NCBI GenBank assembly: GCA_041687255.1
Contig: JAWLCL010000019.1
Span: forward strand, 8,482 to 72,481
Source of the DNA: Mariniphaga sp041687255
GTDB taxonomy: Bacteria > Bacteroidota > Bacteroidia > Bacteroidales > Prolixibacteraceae
Length of the DNA stretch: 64,000 nucleotides
Reading direction: 5' to 3'
The notes below the pieces were generated by a model that saw only the letters and a list, made by a program, of their open reading frames with translations, did no database searches and was not told the DNA's origin. Positions 1 through 8,782 of this stretch are shown here, piece by piece (positions within the stretch are counted from its first letter, which is position 1; every line of letters starts with the position of its first letter). A program made the position numbers and the translations under genes.

Positions 1-305
1 GTAAAATAAAAGGAAAGGAATTAACAATAATCGATTTAAATACAATTCATTATACAGAATGTGGTTACTTTGTTATATGTCACGGCAGTTCCACTACTCA
101 TGTGAGTGCAATAGCACAATCGGTAGAAGATACGGTAAAGCAGGAAACAGGAATAAATGCGTGGCATACTGAGGGCTATAAAAACTCAACATGGATTCTG
201 CTTGATTTTGGTGAAATTGTGGTGCATGTTTTTCATGAACAGACCCGGACCTTTTACAACCTTGAGGATTTGTGGGCCGATGCTAAAATAACAAAGACTG
301 AATAA
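1..305 (+). CDS. rsfS: Ribosomal silencing factor RsfS (5' end outside window)
   Basis: RsfS binds ribosomal protein uL14 on the 50S subunit and blocks subunit joining when nutrients are short. The frame is open from base 3 upstream of the internal GTG at 102, and the extra residues (motif CGYFVICHGSS) are family sequence, so the gene starts before the window. Visible family landmarks are EGYKNSTWILLDFGEIVVH and FYNLEDLW near the C-terminus, ending in a short acidic/basic tail. The stop lies 16 bp before ftsH on the same strand, a neighbour pair common in Bacteroidota. Confidence is high for the family; the true start cannot be seen. Confidence 0.93.
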   Translation, partial: KIKGKELTIIDLNTIHYTECGYFVICHGSSTTHVSAIAQSVEDTVKQETGINAWHTEGYKNSTWILLDFGEIVVHVFHEQTRTFYNLEDLWADAKITKTE

Positions 306-321
306 GAAACAAAAAATACTA

Positions 322-2400
322 ATGATAGAAAAAAACAACAATAAAAATCCAATTCCACCACCCAACCAATTTAACCGGGGTGGGAAACGAAATGATCCGA
401 AAAAACCCAAGGGTCCTAAATTCAATGCTTATTGGATTTACGGGCTTATTGCTTTAATTTTCATTGCTGTCCAGTACTATCTGAGCAGCAGCAGCGGTCC
501 GGTTGAAACCAACTGGAGTGAGGTGAAATCAACCATGCTGGCCAATAATGACATTGAACGCATTGTGGTTGTAAATGATAAGAAGGCGAATATCTATCTG
601 AAACAAAACAGCCTTGAAAAATATGAAACCGAGTTTGAAAACGAATTTACCAAACCGGCGGAAGAAGGCCCTCATTTCACCTTTACCATTGGCTCGGTAG
701 AGACTTTTGAACGCAACCTGCGGGAAGCACAGGCAGATACAGGCGCAGAAGTGCTACCCGAATACAAGGAGGAACGCAACTGGGCAGGTGAGATATTATG
801 GACCATTGGCCCGTTTGCACTTATAATTATTCTGTGGCTCTGGATTTTCCGGAGGATGAGTCGTGGAGCAGCCGGAGGTTCAGGTGGTATTTTCAATGTT
901 GGGAAGTCGCAGGCAAAAATATTTGACAAAGATCAACGGGTTACTTCTTCATTTAAGGATGTTGCCGGTTTGGCTGAAGCAAAACAGGAGGTGGAGGAAA
1001 TCGTTGAATTTTTAAAAAGCCCGTCGAAGTTCACAAAGCTTGGAGGAAAAATTCCTAAGGGAGCCTTACTTGTCGGCCCTCCCGGAACCGGTAAAACCCT
1101 CTTGGCCAAAGCAGTAGCCGGCGAGGCAGAAGTACCGTTTTTTTCAATGTCAGGCTCCGATTTTGTGGAGATGTTTGTTGGTGTAGGCGCCTCACGTGTG
1201 CGTGACCTTTTCAAACAGGCGAAAGAAAAAGCGCCATGCATAGTTTTTATCGATGAGATTGATGCCATCGGTCGTGCCCGTGGTAAGAATCCTAATTTTG
1301 GTTCGAACGATGAGCGTGAAAATACGCTTAACCAGCTTCTTACCGAGATGGATGGATTTGACACTAACAGCGGGGTAATTATCCTTGCTGCCACCAACAG
1401 GGCCGATGTACTTGACCGCGCGCTGATGAGGGCAGGACGTTTTGACAGGCAAATCCATGTTGAGCTGCCCGACCTTCAGGAAAGAGCCGAGATTTTCAAG
1501 GTGCATTTGCGACCGTTAAAGCTGAATGAAGATGTTAGGGTAGAATTTCTGGCCAAACAAACTCCCGGGTTCTCGGGTGCCGACATTGCAAATGTTTGCA
1601 ATGAAGCCGCGCTGATAGCTGCAAGAAAGAACCGTGAAACAGTTACAAGGCAGGATTTCCTGGATGCCGTTGACCGGATAATCGGAGGGTTAGAGAAAAA
1701 GAATAAAATTATTTCCAAGGAAGAGAAAAAAACAATTGCCTTCCATGAAGCAGGTCATGCCACCATAAGCTGGTTATTGGAATATGCACATCCGCTTGTG
1801 AAAGTGACCATTGTTCCCCGCGGTAAAGCCCTTGGGGCTGCATGGTATTTGCCTGAAGAACGGTCAATAACAACAAAAGACCAGCTTCTGGATGAAATGT
1901 GTTCAGCACTTGGTGGCAGGGCTGCCGAAGAACTTACCTTTAAAAGGGTTTCTTCAGGAGCACAAAACGATTTGGAAAAAATTACCAAACAGGCATATGC
2001 CATGGTAAGCTACTTTGGAATGAGCGAAAAGGTTGGAAACGTAAGCTTTTACGATTCAACAGGTCAGTCCGATTATACTTTCTCAAAACCGTACAGTGAG
2101 AAAACTGCAGAATTGATCGACGAGGAAGTGAAAAGCCTTATTGATGAGCAGTATGTACGTGCTAAACAAATTCTTTCCGAACATGCTGAAGGACATCGAA
2201 AACTTGCAGAACTGCTGCTCGACCGGGAAGTAATATTCAGTGAAGACCTTGAAGCAATTTTTGGCAAACGCCATTGGGACAAGGAAAAGCTGGTTGAAGT
2301 GGAAAATATTGACGAGGTAAAAAAACAGGAGGCTTCAGAAGATAATTCAAAAGATTCCGGAGATAACAGCAGTTCAGCCGGGCAAAGCATTTCAGCTTAG
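322..2400 (+). CDS. ftsH: ATP-dependent zinc metalloprotease FtsH
   Basis: Membrane-anchored AAA+ protease that degrades misassembled membrane proteins and short-lived regulators. The 692-residue product has a basic, Pro/Asn-rich cytosolic N-terminus, a membrane segment at about 37-55, a periplasmic domain, a second membrane segment at about 157-176, Walker A GPPGTGKT near 252, Walker B FIDEIDAIG, and the peptidase zinc motif HEAGH at 475-479. The C-terminal tail is low-complexity (Glu/Ser/Asp/Asn rich), as usual for Bacteroidota homologues. ATG start, 16 bp after rsfS; 19 bp before the DUF2007 gene. Probably co-transcribed through cdsA. Confidence 0.98.
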   Translation: MIEKNNNKNPIPPPNQFNRGGKRNDPKKPKGPKFNAYWIYGLIALIFIAVQYYLSSSSGPVETNWSEVKSTMLANNDIERIVVVNDKKANIYLKQNSLEKYETEFENEFTKPAEEGPHFTFTIGSVETFERNLREAQADTGAEVLPEYKEERNWAGEILWTIGPFALIIILWLWIFRRMSRGAAGGSGGIFNVGKSQAKIFDKDQRVTSSFKDVAGLAEAKQEVEEIVEFLKSPSKFTKLGGKIPKGALLVGPPGTGKTLLAKAVAGEAEVPFFSMSGSDFVEMFVGVGASRVRDLFKQAKEKAPCIVFIDEIDAIGRARGKNPNFGSNDERENTLNQLLTEMDGFDTNSGVIILAATNRADVLDRALMRAGRFDRQIHVELPDLQERAEIFKVHLRPLKLNEDVRVEFLAKQTPGFSGADIANVCNEAALIAARKNRETVTRQDFLDAVDRIIGGLEKKNKIISKEEKKTIAFHEAGHATISWLLEYAHPLVKVTIVPRGKALGAAWYLPEERSITTKDQLLDEMCSALGGRAAEELTFKRVSSGAQNDLEKITKQAYAMVSYFGMSEKVGNVSFYDSTGQSDYTFSKPYSEKTAELIDEEVKSLIDEQYVRAKQILSEHAEGHRKLAELLLDREVIFSEDLEAIFGKRHWDKEKLVEVENIDEVKKQEASEDNSKDSGDNSSSAGQSISA

Positions 2401-2419
2401 ATTTTGAAATTTTGTTAAA

Positions 2420-2626
2420 ATGGAAAAAGGTTGGGTGGAAATATTTTTGACTGCACATGAATACAAAGCCACAATGGCCTTGGATATTCTTGAAAATGCA
2501 GGCATAAAGGCAGTGCTTATGAACCAACATGACAGTGCCTATAAAACGTTTGGCGAATATGTGGTTTATGTAGAGCAGCAGAATGAAGCACCGGCACGGG
2601 AACTACTTAAAGATCTGAAGCATTGA
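2420..2626 (+). CDS. DUF2007-type small protein (putative signal-transducing protein)
   Basis: A 68-residue protein of the DUF2007 kind, whose members are small alpha/beta domains without an established biochemical role. The sequence shows the typical order: an early strand (VEIFLTAHEYKA), a helix with LENAGIKAVLMNQ, a strand (EYVVYVEQQNE) and a final helix (ARELLKDLKH). No signal peptide or membrane segment is present, so it is probably cytosolic. It sits between ftsH and cdsA, and its TGA stop overlaps the TTG start of cdsA (TTGA), suggesting translational coupling. Family call is good; function is unknown. Confidence 0.85.
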   Translation: MEKGWVEIFLTAHEYKATMALDILENAGIKAVLMNQHDSAYKTFGEYVVYVEQQNEAPARELLKDLKH

Positions 2627-3450
2627 AAGAAATAAGAAGGCGATCGCTTACCGGAATCGTTTATATCCTGTTGATGCTTGGGGGAGCAGCATTTCATCCG
2701 GTTATTTTTGCCATTGTATTTGGCACATTTTTGTACTTCACTCAGCTTGAATTTTATAAACTGGTGGAAAAGGCCGGAAGCAAGCCCAGAAAAAATATTG
2801 GTCTGGGCCTTGGTATTTTCTTTTTTCTGATCTGCTTTGGAATGGTAAACAGCCTGTTACCTGTTAAGTCATACCTTATCTTTGTTCCGGCCCTTACCTT
2901 TTTATTGTTGTTTGAAGCATTCAGCGACCGTTCAGGAATTTTGCAGAACAGTGCCATTACCTTTACCGGGTTTGTTTATGTTGCCATTCCTTTTAGCTTG
3001 CTGCATTTTATTGTTCATCCGGGTTATCCAAATTATCCCGTTTTTAATTCCAACATACTGATAGGCGTTTTTCTAATTGTTTGGATCTATGATTCAATGG
3101 CCTATCTGGCAGGTTCGAAATTTGGGAAGCATAAACTAAACAAAAAGATTTCGCCTAACAAATCATGGGAGGGATGCATCGGAGGAACTTTCGGTGCATT
3201 ACTGATGGGAACGCTCAATTCATACATGTTCCCGCAGCCTTCGCTGTTCGATTGGTTGGTTATTTCGATACTTGTAATTATTTTTGGAACACTTGGCGAT
3301 TTGTTTGAATCAATTATTAAAAGAAGGCTAAAAGTGAAGGATTCGGGTACAATGCTGCCCGGCCATGGTGGTCTGCTTGACCGGTTCGACAGCTTGTTGT
3401 TTGTTATTCCGGTAGTTTATGTCTGGCTGAATTTTTCCGGAAACGTTTAG
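2623..3450 (+). CDS. cdsA: Phosphatidate cytidylyltransferase
   Basis: Converts phosphatidic acid and CTP to CDP-diacylglycerol, the precursor for phosphatidylserine made by pssA nearby. The 275-residue polytopic membrane protein ends with the family signature: SIIKRRLKVKDSG followed by LPGHGGLLDRFDSL (roughly residues 226-258). About seven or eight hydrophobic segments are visible. I take the TTG at 2623 as the start because it overlaps the previous stop by 4 bp and the protein then begins with a basic run (KEIRRRSLTG) typical for the family. Downstream lies a 261-bp spacer before psd. Confidence 0.95.
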   Translation: MKEIRRRSLTGIVYILLMLGGAAFHPVIFAIVFGTFLYFTQLEFYKLVEKAGSKPRKNIGLGLGIFFFLICFGMVNSLLPVKSYLIFVPALTFLLLFEAFSDRSGILQNSAITFTGFVYVAIPFSLLHFIVHPGYPNYPVFNSNILIGVFLIVWIYDSMAYLAGSKFGKHKLNKKISPNKSWEGCIGGTFGALLMGTLNSYMFPQPSLFDWLVISILVIIFGTLGDLFESIIKRRLKVKDSGTMLPGHGGLLDRFDSLLFVIPVVYVWLNFSGNV

Positions 3451-3711
3451 TAACAACTGTGCCGGGAGGTTCAATATGTTCAGGAATTACTGATGATACA
3501 TTTCTTAACTGAAAATTTTTACCTGAAAAAGAAGAAGAAAAAAAAAGGGAATAAAAAAGAATTGCTGAAATAAATATTTGGAAGTTATAAAAGAAATGAG
3601 TGTGAACATTATATTGTACGAATCGCTGATGATTAAAACTCACATGCGAATTTCATGTCTGCTGCGACAGGCAGGCATATGATACATTTAAAAACAAAAT
3701 TATATAATCAA
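3451..3711 (+). other. cdsA-psd spacer with purine-rich tract
   Basis: Spacer of 261 bp without a plausible gene. It contains an A/G-only run around 3529-3558 and AT-rich sequence leading to the psd start. An in-frame ATG at 3655 would extend psd upstream by 19 residues of unlikely composition. I see no clear terminator, so psd may be read through from cdsA or have its own unseen promoter. Confidence 0.5.
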
Positions 3712-4368
3712 ATGAAAATACATAGAGAAGGAAAAAAAGTAATTCCAGTGGCATTTTTTGTTCTTGCTGTAATTGCTGCCATTATATACATTGTACTTAA
3801 AGATTACATGATATTTTATTTTCTGATGGCAGGCATTTTGATCCTGGCAGGCCTGATAGTTTATTTTTTCAGAGAACCCTTAAGAGAAATACAGATAAAC
3901 GACAATCATATTCTGGCTCCTGCTGATGGGCAGGTAGTTGAAATCATGAAAGTTCATGAAAAAGAATACTTTAAAGACGAGCGCTTACAGGTATCCATAT
4001 TCATGTCGCCATTAAACGTCCATCAAAACCGTGCACCTGTAGGCGGAAAAATAGTCTATAGCCGTCATAAGCGCGGGGTCTATTATCCTGCCTTTGTAAA
4101 GAAGTCATCAGAAAAGAATGAAAGATGGTCAACTGTATTTAAAATGCCCAATGGAGTTGAAATAATGGCCCGGCAGATTGCAGGAACAGTTGCTCAGCGC
4201 ATTGTTAATTATAAGGAGACCGGAGACAAAATAGAACAGGGACAGGAGTACGGTTTCATCAGGTTTGGCTCGCGTGTCGACCTGTTTATGCCTGCTGACA
4301 CACAGGTTAAGGCAGAAAACCATTCCAAAACCATTGGAGGAAAAACCATAGTGGCCACTTTTAAATAA
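3712..4368 (+). CDS. psd: Phosphatidylserine decarboxylase proenzyme (short, archaeal-type)
   Basis: Makes phosphatidylethanolamine from phosphatidylserine at the inner membrane and is a pyruvoyl enzyme formed by self-cleavage. From the ATG at 3712 the product is 218 residues beginning MKIHREGKK, the usual N-terminus of the short Bacteroidota form; the upstream ATG at 3655 is less likely. Two hydrophobic segments lie at about 11-50. Family landmarks are ILAPADGQVVE, the MSPLNVHQNRAPVGG block with its His, and the FGSR processing site near the C-terminus, where the Gly-Ser bond is cut. Followed 7 bp later by pssA, its pathway partner. Confidence 0.95.
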   Translation: MKIHREGKKVIPVAFFVLAVIAAIIYIVLKDYMIFYFLMAGILILAGLIVYFFREPLREIQINDNHILAPADGQVVEIMKVHEKEYFKDERLQVSIFMSPLNVHQNRAPVGGKIVYSRHKRGVYYPAFVKKSSEKNERWSTVFKMPNGVEIMARQIAGTVAQRIVNYKETGDKIEQGQEYGFIRFGSRVDLFMPADTQVKAENHSKTIGGKTIVATFK

Positions 4369-4375
4369 TTCTGCA

Positions 4376-5122
4376 ATGAGGAAGTTGCTGAGGCATATTC
4401 CAAATCTAATTACGTCACTGAACCTGGTATCGGGCTCATTGGCAGTGATATTTGCAATTGACGGACACCTTACCTGGGCTGGAATTTTTATCAGCCTGGC
4501 AGCTGTACTCGATTTCCTTGATGGAGTGGCTGCCCGGCTCTTAAATGCATATTCCGAGATGGGTAAAGAATTGGACTCACTTGCCGATATGGTTTCATTC
4601 GGGCTGGCTCCCGGAGCCATTTTGTTTACTTTACTTGAATTTTCGCTGTTTGGAAACAATCAACCCATTTGGAACATCTCTGCTCAGTGGTATGAATGGA
4701 TAATATTATTTTCTGCTTTAATCATGCCGGTAATGAGCGCCCTGAGGCTTGCCAGATTTAATGTAAAGCAGTCGGATGAAACCTACTTTACAGGATTGCC
4801 AACGCCATCAAACGGACTGTTTTGGGCTTCCCTGGGCCTGATGCTTGAAATTCCGCAATACCAGGGGCTGCTAAAAATACTCTATTCAACTCATACACTC
4901 CTGCTCCTTGGAATTTTCACATCAGGCATGCTTGTTATCAGCCTGCCCATGTTTTCCCTGAAGTTTAAAAATCTGAATGTAAGGGAAAACTGGTACCGAT
5001 ACCTGTTTTTGATTTTAGCTGTATTTTTATTGGCTGCATTCCATGTTTACGGACTGGCAGCTACCATCCTTCTCTACATTCTGCTTAATATGGTTTTCTA
5101 CCTTGCCGGGATCCGATATTGA
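4376..5122 (+). CDS. pssA: CDP-diacylglycerol-serine O-phosphatidyltransferase
   Basis: Condenses CDP-diacylglycerol with serine to give phosphatidylserine, the substrate of the adjacent psd. The 248-residue multi-pass protein carries the CDP-alcohol phosphotransferase signature D-G-x2-A-R-x8-G-x3-D-x3-D, visible as DGVAAR followed by GKELDSLAD (about residues 57-79). About seven hydrophobic segments follow the pattern of the bacterial type II enzyme. ATG start 7 bp after psd. Together with cdsA this gives the whole route from phosphatidic acid to phosphatidylethanolamine in one block. Confidence 0.95.
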   Translation: MRKLLRHIPNLITSLNLVSGSLAVIFAIDGHLTWAGIFISLAAVLDFLDGVAARLLNAYSEMGKELDSLADMVSFGLAPGAILFTLLEFSLFGNNQPIWNISAQWYEWIILFSALIMPVMSALRLARFNVKQSDETYFTGLPTPSNGLFWASLGLMLEIPQYQGLLKILYSTHTLLLLGIFTSGMLVISLPMFSLKFKNLNVRENWYRYLFLILAVFLLAAFHVYGLAATILLYILLNMVFYLAGIRY

Positions 5123-5208
5123 AATCCCCGTTGCTTGTAAGAAATTGATTTAAATTCAACAGCTGACTTTAAAGTTATTGGTAATTATTCGGAGAAAAAT
5201 TCCCATAT

Positions 5209-5296
5209 AAAAAAGCCTCTGAAAAACGAAAGCTAATTTTTTCCCGAAGGAAAGATAATAATACGCCATGACAAACTTTCTTTCATTTTCAGAGGC
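5209..5296 (-). terminator. Structured 3' UTR / intrinsic terminator of purF-like gene
   Basis: On the minus strand, 51 bp after the purF-like stop, an 11/11 perfect stem (GCCTCTGAAAA at 5296-5286 with its complement at 5225-5215) closes a loop of about 60 nt. The stem can extend past a small bulge by GAAAG/CTTTC, and inside it sits TTTCC-TTCG-GGAAA, a UUCG-capped hairpin. The 3' arm runs straight into TTTTTT, as in an intrinsic terminator. The size and internal hairpin are larger than a simple terminator needs, so it may also be a stable RNA 3' end. Confidence 0.75.
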
Positions 5297-5347
5297 ATAA
5301 TTTAAAACACCCAATGCCTGAAAATGTTTTGGTTGACTAAAGAAAAA

Positions 5348-7246
5348 CTAATAGGCGCGCTTGTTTCTACCTTCCACGTAATTAATAAAGGATGAATTTA
5401 CTACCTTGTTTCCTCCGGGTGTAGGATAATTTCCGGTAAAATACCAGTCACCGGTATCATTAGGACAAGCAACATGAAGATTTTCAACTGACTGATATAC
5501 AATTTCCACTTCCGACATGCACTCATCAGGCTTTAAAAGCTCTGCTATCTTAGCGGAAACCTGTTCCGGTGTAAAAGGACGGTATATTTCGCGTACGTAA
5601 TTTACTATTTCCTCCTTTGGAAGATTTTCCTGCTCCTTGCATTTTGAGTACACATCAGTGATTACATGCTCCATCTTATGTTGTTTCAGAAGCTCTATGG
5701 CAGCATTAAAAGCAATGAAATTGTCGAGCCGTGCCATATCAATTCCATAGCAGTCGGGATAACGGATTTGCGGCGCTGAAGATACCACTATAATTTTCCT
5801 GGGCAGTAGCCTTCCAAGAATCCGCAATATACTGTTTTTTAGTGTGGTTCCCCTGACAATAGAATCATCAATAACAACAAGAGTATCTACATGATTTTTA
5901 ACAACACCGTAAGTAACGTCATATACGTGCGCCACCAAATCATCACGGCTGGCATCATCTGTTATGAAGGTACGTAGTTTGGCATCTTTAATGGCTATCT
6001 TTTCAATTCGTGGTTCAAGGGAAATAATCTCCTTAATTTCATCATTCGTTAAGGAACCGTTCTTTTCTCTCAGCTGATTAATTTTCCAGTCAACAAGGTA
6101 ATTGCGAACACCTTCCATCATCCCATAAAAGGCGGTTTCAGATGTATTGGGTATATAGGAGAATACGGTATCTGTAAAATTATAATCAACTGCTTTCAAA
6201 ATAGCCGGACTAAGCAATCTTCCAAGCTCCTTCCGTTCATGGTATATGCTTCTGTCGCTGCCCCGGGAAAAATAAATTCTTTCGAATGAACACGATTTTC
6301 TCTTATGGGGAACTCGTATCAGCTGACTGCTGACATGTCCTTTTTTCTTAATAATTAATGCTTCACCGGGATTCACTTCATGCACTTTTTCCCAGCCGAC
6401 ATTCATGACCGTTTGAATCACGGGGCGTTCGGAAGCCACCACTACTATTTCCTCATCGTGATAGTAATGTGCAGGTCGTATTCCCCACGGGTCACGCATA
6501 ATAAAGGCATCGCCGTGACCAATCAGACCGGCCATGGCATATCCGCCGTCCCAGTCTTTGGTAGCCCGTTCCAGAATATTTTGTATATCCAGGTTTTCTT
6601 CAATCAATGGCGAGATTTCATTGTTGCCGTATCCTTCATTTTTATATTTTCTGAACAGCATCTGGTTTTCTTCATCCAAAAAATGCCCAACCTTTTCAAG
6701 TGCAGTCACTGTATCGGAATATGCCTTGGGATGCTGCCCCAAATCAACCAGGACTTTAAAAAGTTCCTCGGTATTTGTAAGATTGAAGTTTCCGGCTAGC
6801 ACAAGGTTTCTCGACTTCCAGTTGTTCTGGCGCATTACAGGATGCACAAACTCGATGCTGTTTTTCCCGAAAGTACCGTATCGAAGATGCCCCAGGTACA
6901 ATTCCCCTGCAAATGGATAATTTTCGTAAGCCCAGTCGCAGTCTTCCACATCGGCCCCTTTGCGGATTGCTTTTTTCAGGGGCTTGTTTACATGGTCAAA
7001 AACATCGATAATGGGATTCTGAGCGACCGACCGGTAACGGTTCATATAAGTACTTCCCGGCTTAAGATGGTCCTTGACACATACCATACCTGCACCATCC
7101 TGCCCCCGGTTATGCTGTTTTTCCATTAAAAGGTAAAGCTTGTTCAGCCCGTATCTCCAGGTTCCGTACTTTTCCTTGTAATACGATAAAGGTTTGAGTA
7201 AACGGATTAAGGCTATACCGCATTCGTGCTTTATAGGATCGCTCAT
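5348..7246 (-). CDS. Long PurF-like amidophosphoribosyltransferase
   Basis: Class II glutamine amidotransferase joined to a phosphoribosyltransferase domain, the architecture of PurF, which makes phosphoribosylamine from PRPP and glutamine. The start MSDPIKHECGIA suggests that a short propeptide is removed to expose Cys9 as nucleophile; RGQDGAGMV and GHLRYGTFG belong to the glutaminase domain. The PRPP loop VVIDDSIVRGTT lies near residues 455-467. At 632 residues it is roughly 130-160 longer than ordinary PurF, with extra sequence between the domains and at the C-terminus. Its ATG overlaps the SPOR gene stop (ATGA), so the two are coupled. It may be a second, specialised PurF paralogue. Confidence 0.88.
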   Translation of the reverse strand: MSDPIKHECGIALIRLLKPLSYYKEKYGTWRYGLNKLYLLMEKQHNRGQDGAGMVCVKDHLKPGSTYMNRYRSVAQNPIIDVFDHVNKPLKKAIRKGADVEDCDWAYENYPFAGELYLGHLRYGTFGKNSIEFVHPVMRQNNWKSRNLVLAGNFNLTNTEELFKVLVDLGQHPKAYSDTVTALEKVGHFLDEENQMLFRKYKNEGYGNNEISPLIEENLDIQNILERATKDWDGGYAMAGLIGHGDAFIMRDPWGIRPAHYYHDEEIVVVASERPVIQTVMNVGWEKVHEVNPGEALIIKKKGHVSSQLIRVPHKRKSCSFERIYFSRGSDRSIYHERKELGRLLSPAILKAVDYNFTDTVFSYIPNTSETAFYGMMEGVRNYLVDWKINQLREKNGSLTNDEIKEIISLEPRIEKIAIKDAKLRTFITDDASRDDLVAHVYDVTYGVVKNHVDTLVVIDDSIVRGTTLKNSILRILGRLLPRKIIVVSSAPQIRYPDCYGIDMARLDNFIAFNAAIELLKQHKMEHVITDVYSKCKEQENLPKEEIVNYVREIYRPFTPEQVSAKIAELLKPDECMSEVEIVYQSVENLHVACPNDTGDWYFTGNYPTPGGNKVVNSSFINYVEGRNKRAY

Positions 7247-7719
7247 ATTTCTTCTGGTTTCAGCAATGGAAAATCAATAATGTCCGGAACAATGAAAGCC
7301 CCTGGATAATCTTTTTGAATGTGTTTATACAGCTTTAGTGCTTCATTTTTGGTTCTGAAATCCCCTACCCTTACTCTAAACGTGGGTGCAGTGTATTTTA
7401 TATGAACGTTATAATCGCCATACTTCGACAGAAACTCCTTTTTCTTTTGAAAAGCCTGTTCCCTGGCACTGGAAGCTGCACTGAAAAATATTTCAACCCT
7501 GAAACCTGAAATGCCATCCCTTTTCATGTTGTTTCCGATGTGCCATTTCAACATATTTTCCAGGCGGGGATCCTGGTTAACGTTTAAATTTTCAAGGATA
7601 TTCAAAGAATCGACGGGAAAAACCTCATCAGGATTTTCCGGCGTACCGGGAAACACAACTTGTGCATTAAGCAGTTGGCAAGAAAAAAGCCCGGCAAAGA
7701 TTAAAATCAGAAACCTCAT
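7243..7719 (-). CDS. Secreted SPOR-domain protein
   Basis: A small exported protein (158 residues from the ATG at 7719; an alternative ATG at 7728 adds MII). It begins with a signal peptide (MRFLILIFAGLFSCQLLNAQ) and ends with a SPOR-like module at about residues 75-150: GFRVEIFFSA, a helix, YNVHIKYTAPTFRVRVGDF and a second helix with ALKLYKHIQK. SPOR domains bind denuded glycan strands of peptidoglycan, often at division sites. It is first in a two-gene operon with the purF-like gene; coordination with nucleotide synthesis is not an obvious role, so the link may be only transcriptional. Confidence 0.82.
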   Translation of the reverse strand: MRFLILIFAGLFSCQLLNAQVVFPGTPENPDEVFPVDSLNILENLNVNQDPRLENMLKWHIGNNMKRDGISGFRVEIFFSAASSAREQAFQKKKEFLSKYGDYNVHIKYTAPTFRVRVGDFRTKNEALKLYKHIQKDYPGAFIVPDIIDFPLLKPEEI

Positions 7720-7740
7720 TATAATCATAAATTGAGGATG

Positions 7741-7770
7741 CAAATATAATTCAAATTACTATTAATCAAA
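7741..7770 (-). promoter_or_regulatory. Bacteroidota-type promoter for SPOR-purF operon
   Basis: On the minus strand TTTG (7770-7767) is followed after 18 bp by TATATTTG (7748-7741), a full match to the Bacteroidota primary sigma factor pattern TTTG / TAnnTTTG. A start of transcription around 7735 would leave a leader of only 7-16 nt before the candidate ATGs, which rules out the TTG at 7743 as the translation start. Confidence 0.75.
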
Positions 7771-7824
7771 TAACGATTTATTTATTCCTCAATTGCCTTG
7801 CGCTGATATAACATTAAGAAAAAG

Positions 7825-8574
7825 TTACTCCTCTGAAAGTGCAGCTTCCAGTTCAGGTGTGATTTCCAGGTTATGATACACGTTCTGAACATCGTCATCC
7901 TCATCCAGTCTGTCAATAAGCCGAAGCACCTTTTTTGCCTCATCAACATCAAGGGTTACAGTTGTAACAGGGATACGCTGCAACTCCTGGCTTTCGGCTT
8001 CTATATCTATATCTTCCAGCTTTTTCGATATACTTCCAAAACTATCAAAGGGTGAAGTAACCTGAACAACGCCATCATTATCCTCTATTTCCTCAGCGCC
8101 TGCATCAATCATTTCAAGCTCAAACGAATCGGTTTGGGTTTTTTCGTTTACAGGTACTACAAAAACACCTTTTGTTTCAAACAGGAAAGCCACTGAACCA
8201 TTTGTGGTCAAATGCCCTTCGTTTTTTGAAAATATTGAACGCACACTACCTACGGTGCGGTTATTATTGTCTGACAAACATTCCACAAATACTGCAACTC
8301 CCCCTGGGCCATAACCTTCGAAGGTCATTTCTTCAAAGCTGGCTGTATCTTTTTCTGCCTTATGGATTGCCCGTTCAATAACATCTTTCGACATGTTTTG
8401 TCCTTTGGCGTTTTGCACAGCAAGGCGCAACCGGGCGTTTGCATCCGTATCGCTTCCTCCTGTTTTTGCTGCAACAGTTATTTCTTTTGATAATTTGGAG
8501 AATATCTTTGAACGTTTGGCATCCAGTGCGCCTTTTTTTCTTTTGATGGTTGACCATTTACTGTGTCCCGACAT
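7825..8574 (-). CDS. YebC/PmpR-family protein (translation factor/regulator)
   Basis: YebC-family proteins were described as DNA-binding regulators and more recently tied to relief of ribosome stalling. The 249-residue product starts MSGHSKWSTIKRKKGALDAKRSKIF, split here as the family hallmark MSGHSKW plus KRKKGALDAKR. It continues with FEGYGPGGVAVFVE and NNNRTVGSVRSIFSK, and ends in an acidic tail. Length equals that of family members. Monocistronic: more than 80 bp separates it from the SPOR promoter. A near-consensus TAAATTTA box lies at 8607-8600. Confidence 0.95.
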   Translation of the reverse strand: MSGHSKWSTIKRKKGALDAKRSKIFSKLSKEITVAAKTGGSDTDANARLRLAVQNAKGQNMSKDVIERAIHKAEKDTASFEEMTFEGYGPGGVAVFVECLSDNNNRTVGSVRSIFSKNEGHLTTNGSVAFLFETKGVFVVPVNEKTQTDSFELEMIDAGAEEIEDNDGVVQVTSPFDSFGSISKKLEDIDIEAESQELQRIPVTTVTLDVDEAKKVLRLIDRLDEDDDVQNVYHNLEITPELEAALSEE

Positions 8575-8717
8575 AATAACAGTTTTACTTGTGAATTTTT
8601 AAATTTACAAATTTCAGCCGGAAAGAAAAAAGAACTATCCTTAACAATGCGATATCAGTAACAGGATAAAACATAACAGAATTTTGCCAAAATGAATTTC
8701 AATCTGAAAATTTCATG

Positions 8718-8725
8718 TAGTTTTG
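8718..8725 (+). promoter_or_regulatory. -7 box upstream of AhpD-like gene
   Basis: TAGTTTTG is a full match to the TAnnTTTG -7 element, about 58 bp upstream of the ATG at 8783. No convincing TTTG sits at the expected -33 distance, so this is a single-element prediction. Confidence 0.4.
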
Positions 8726-8782
8726 TCCCCCATCTTTTACTACAAAAGTTAAGAATAAAATAATAACAGGCAGAGCAATAAA

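Noticed and set aside
3655..3711. Upstream extension of psd from ATG 3655
   Set aside because: Adds 19 residues unlike the family; MKIHREG at 3712 is the usual start.
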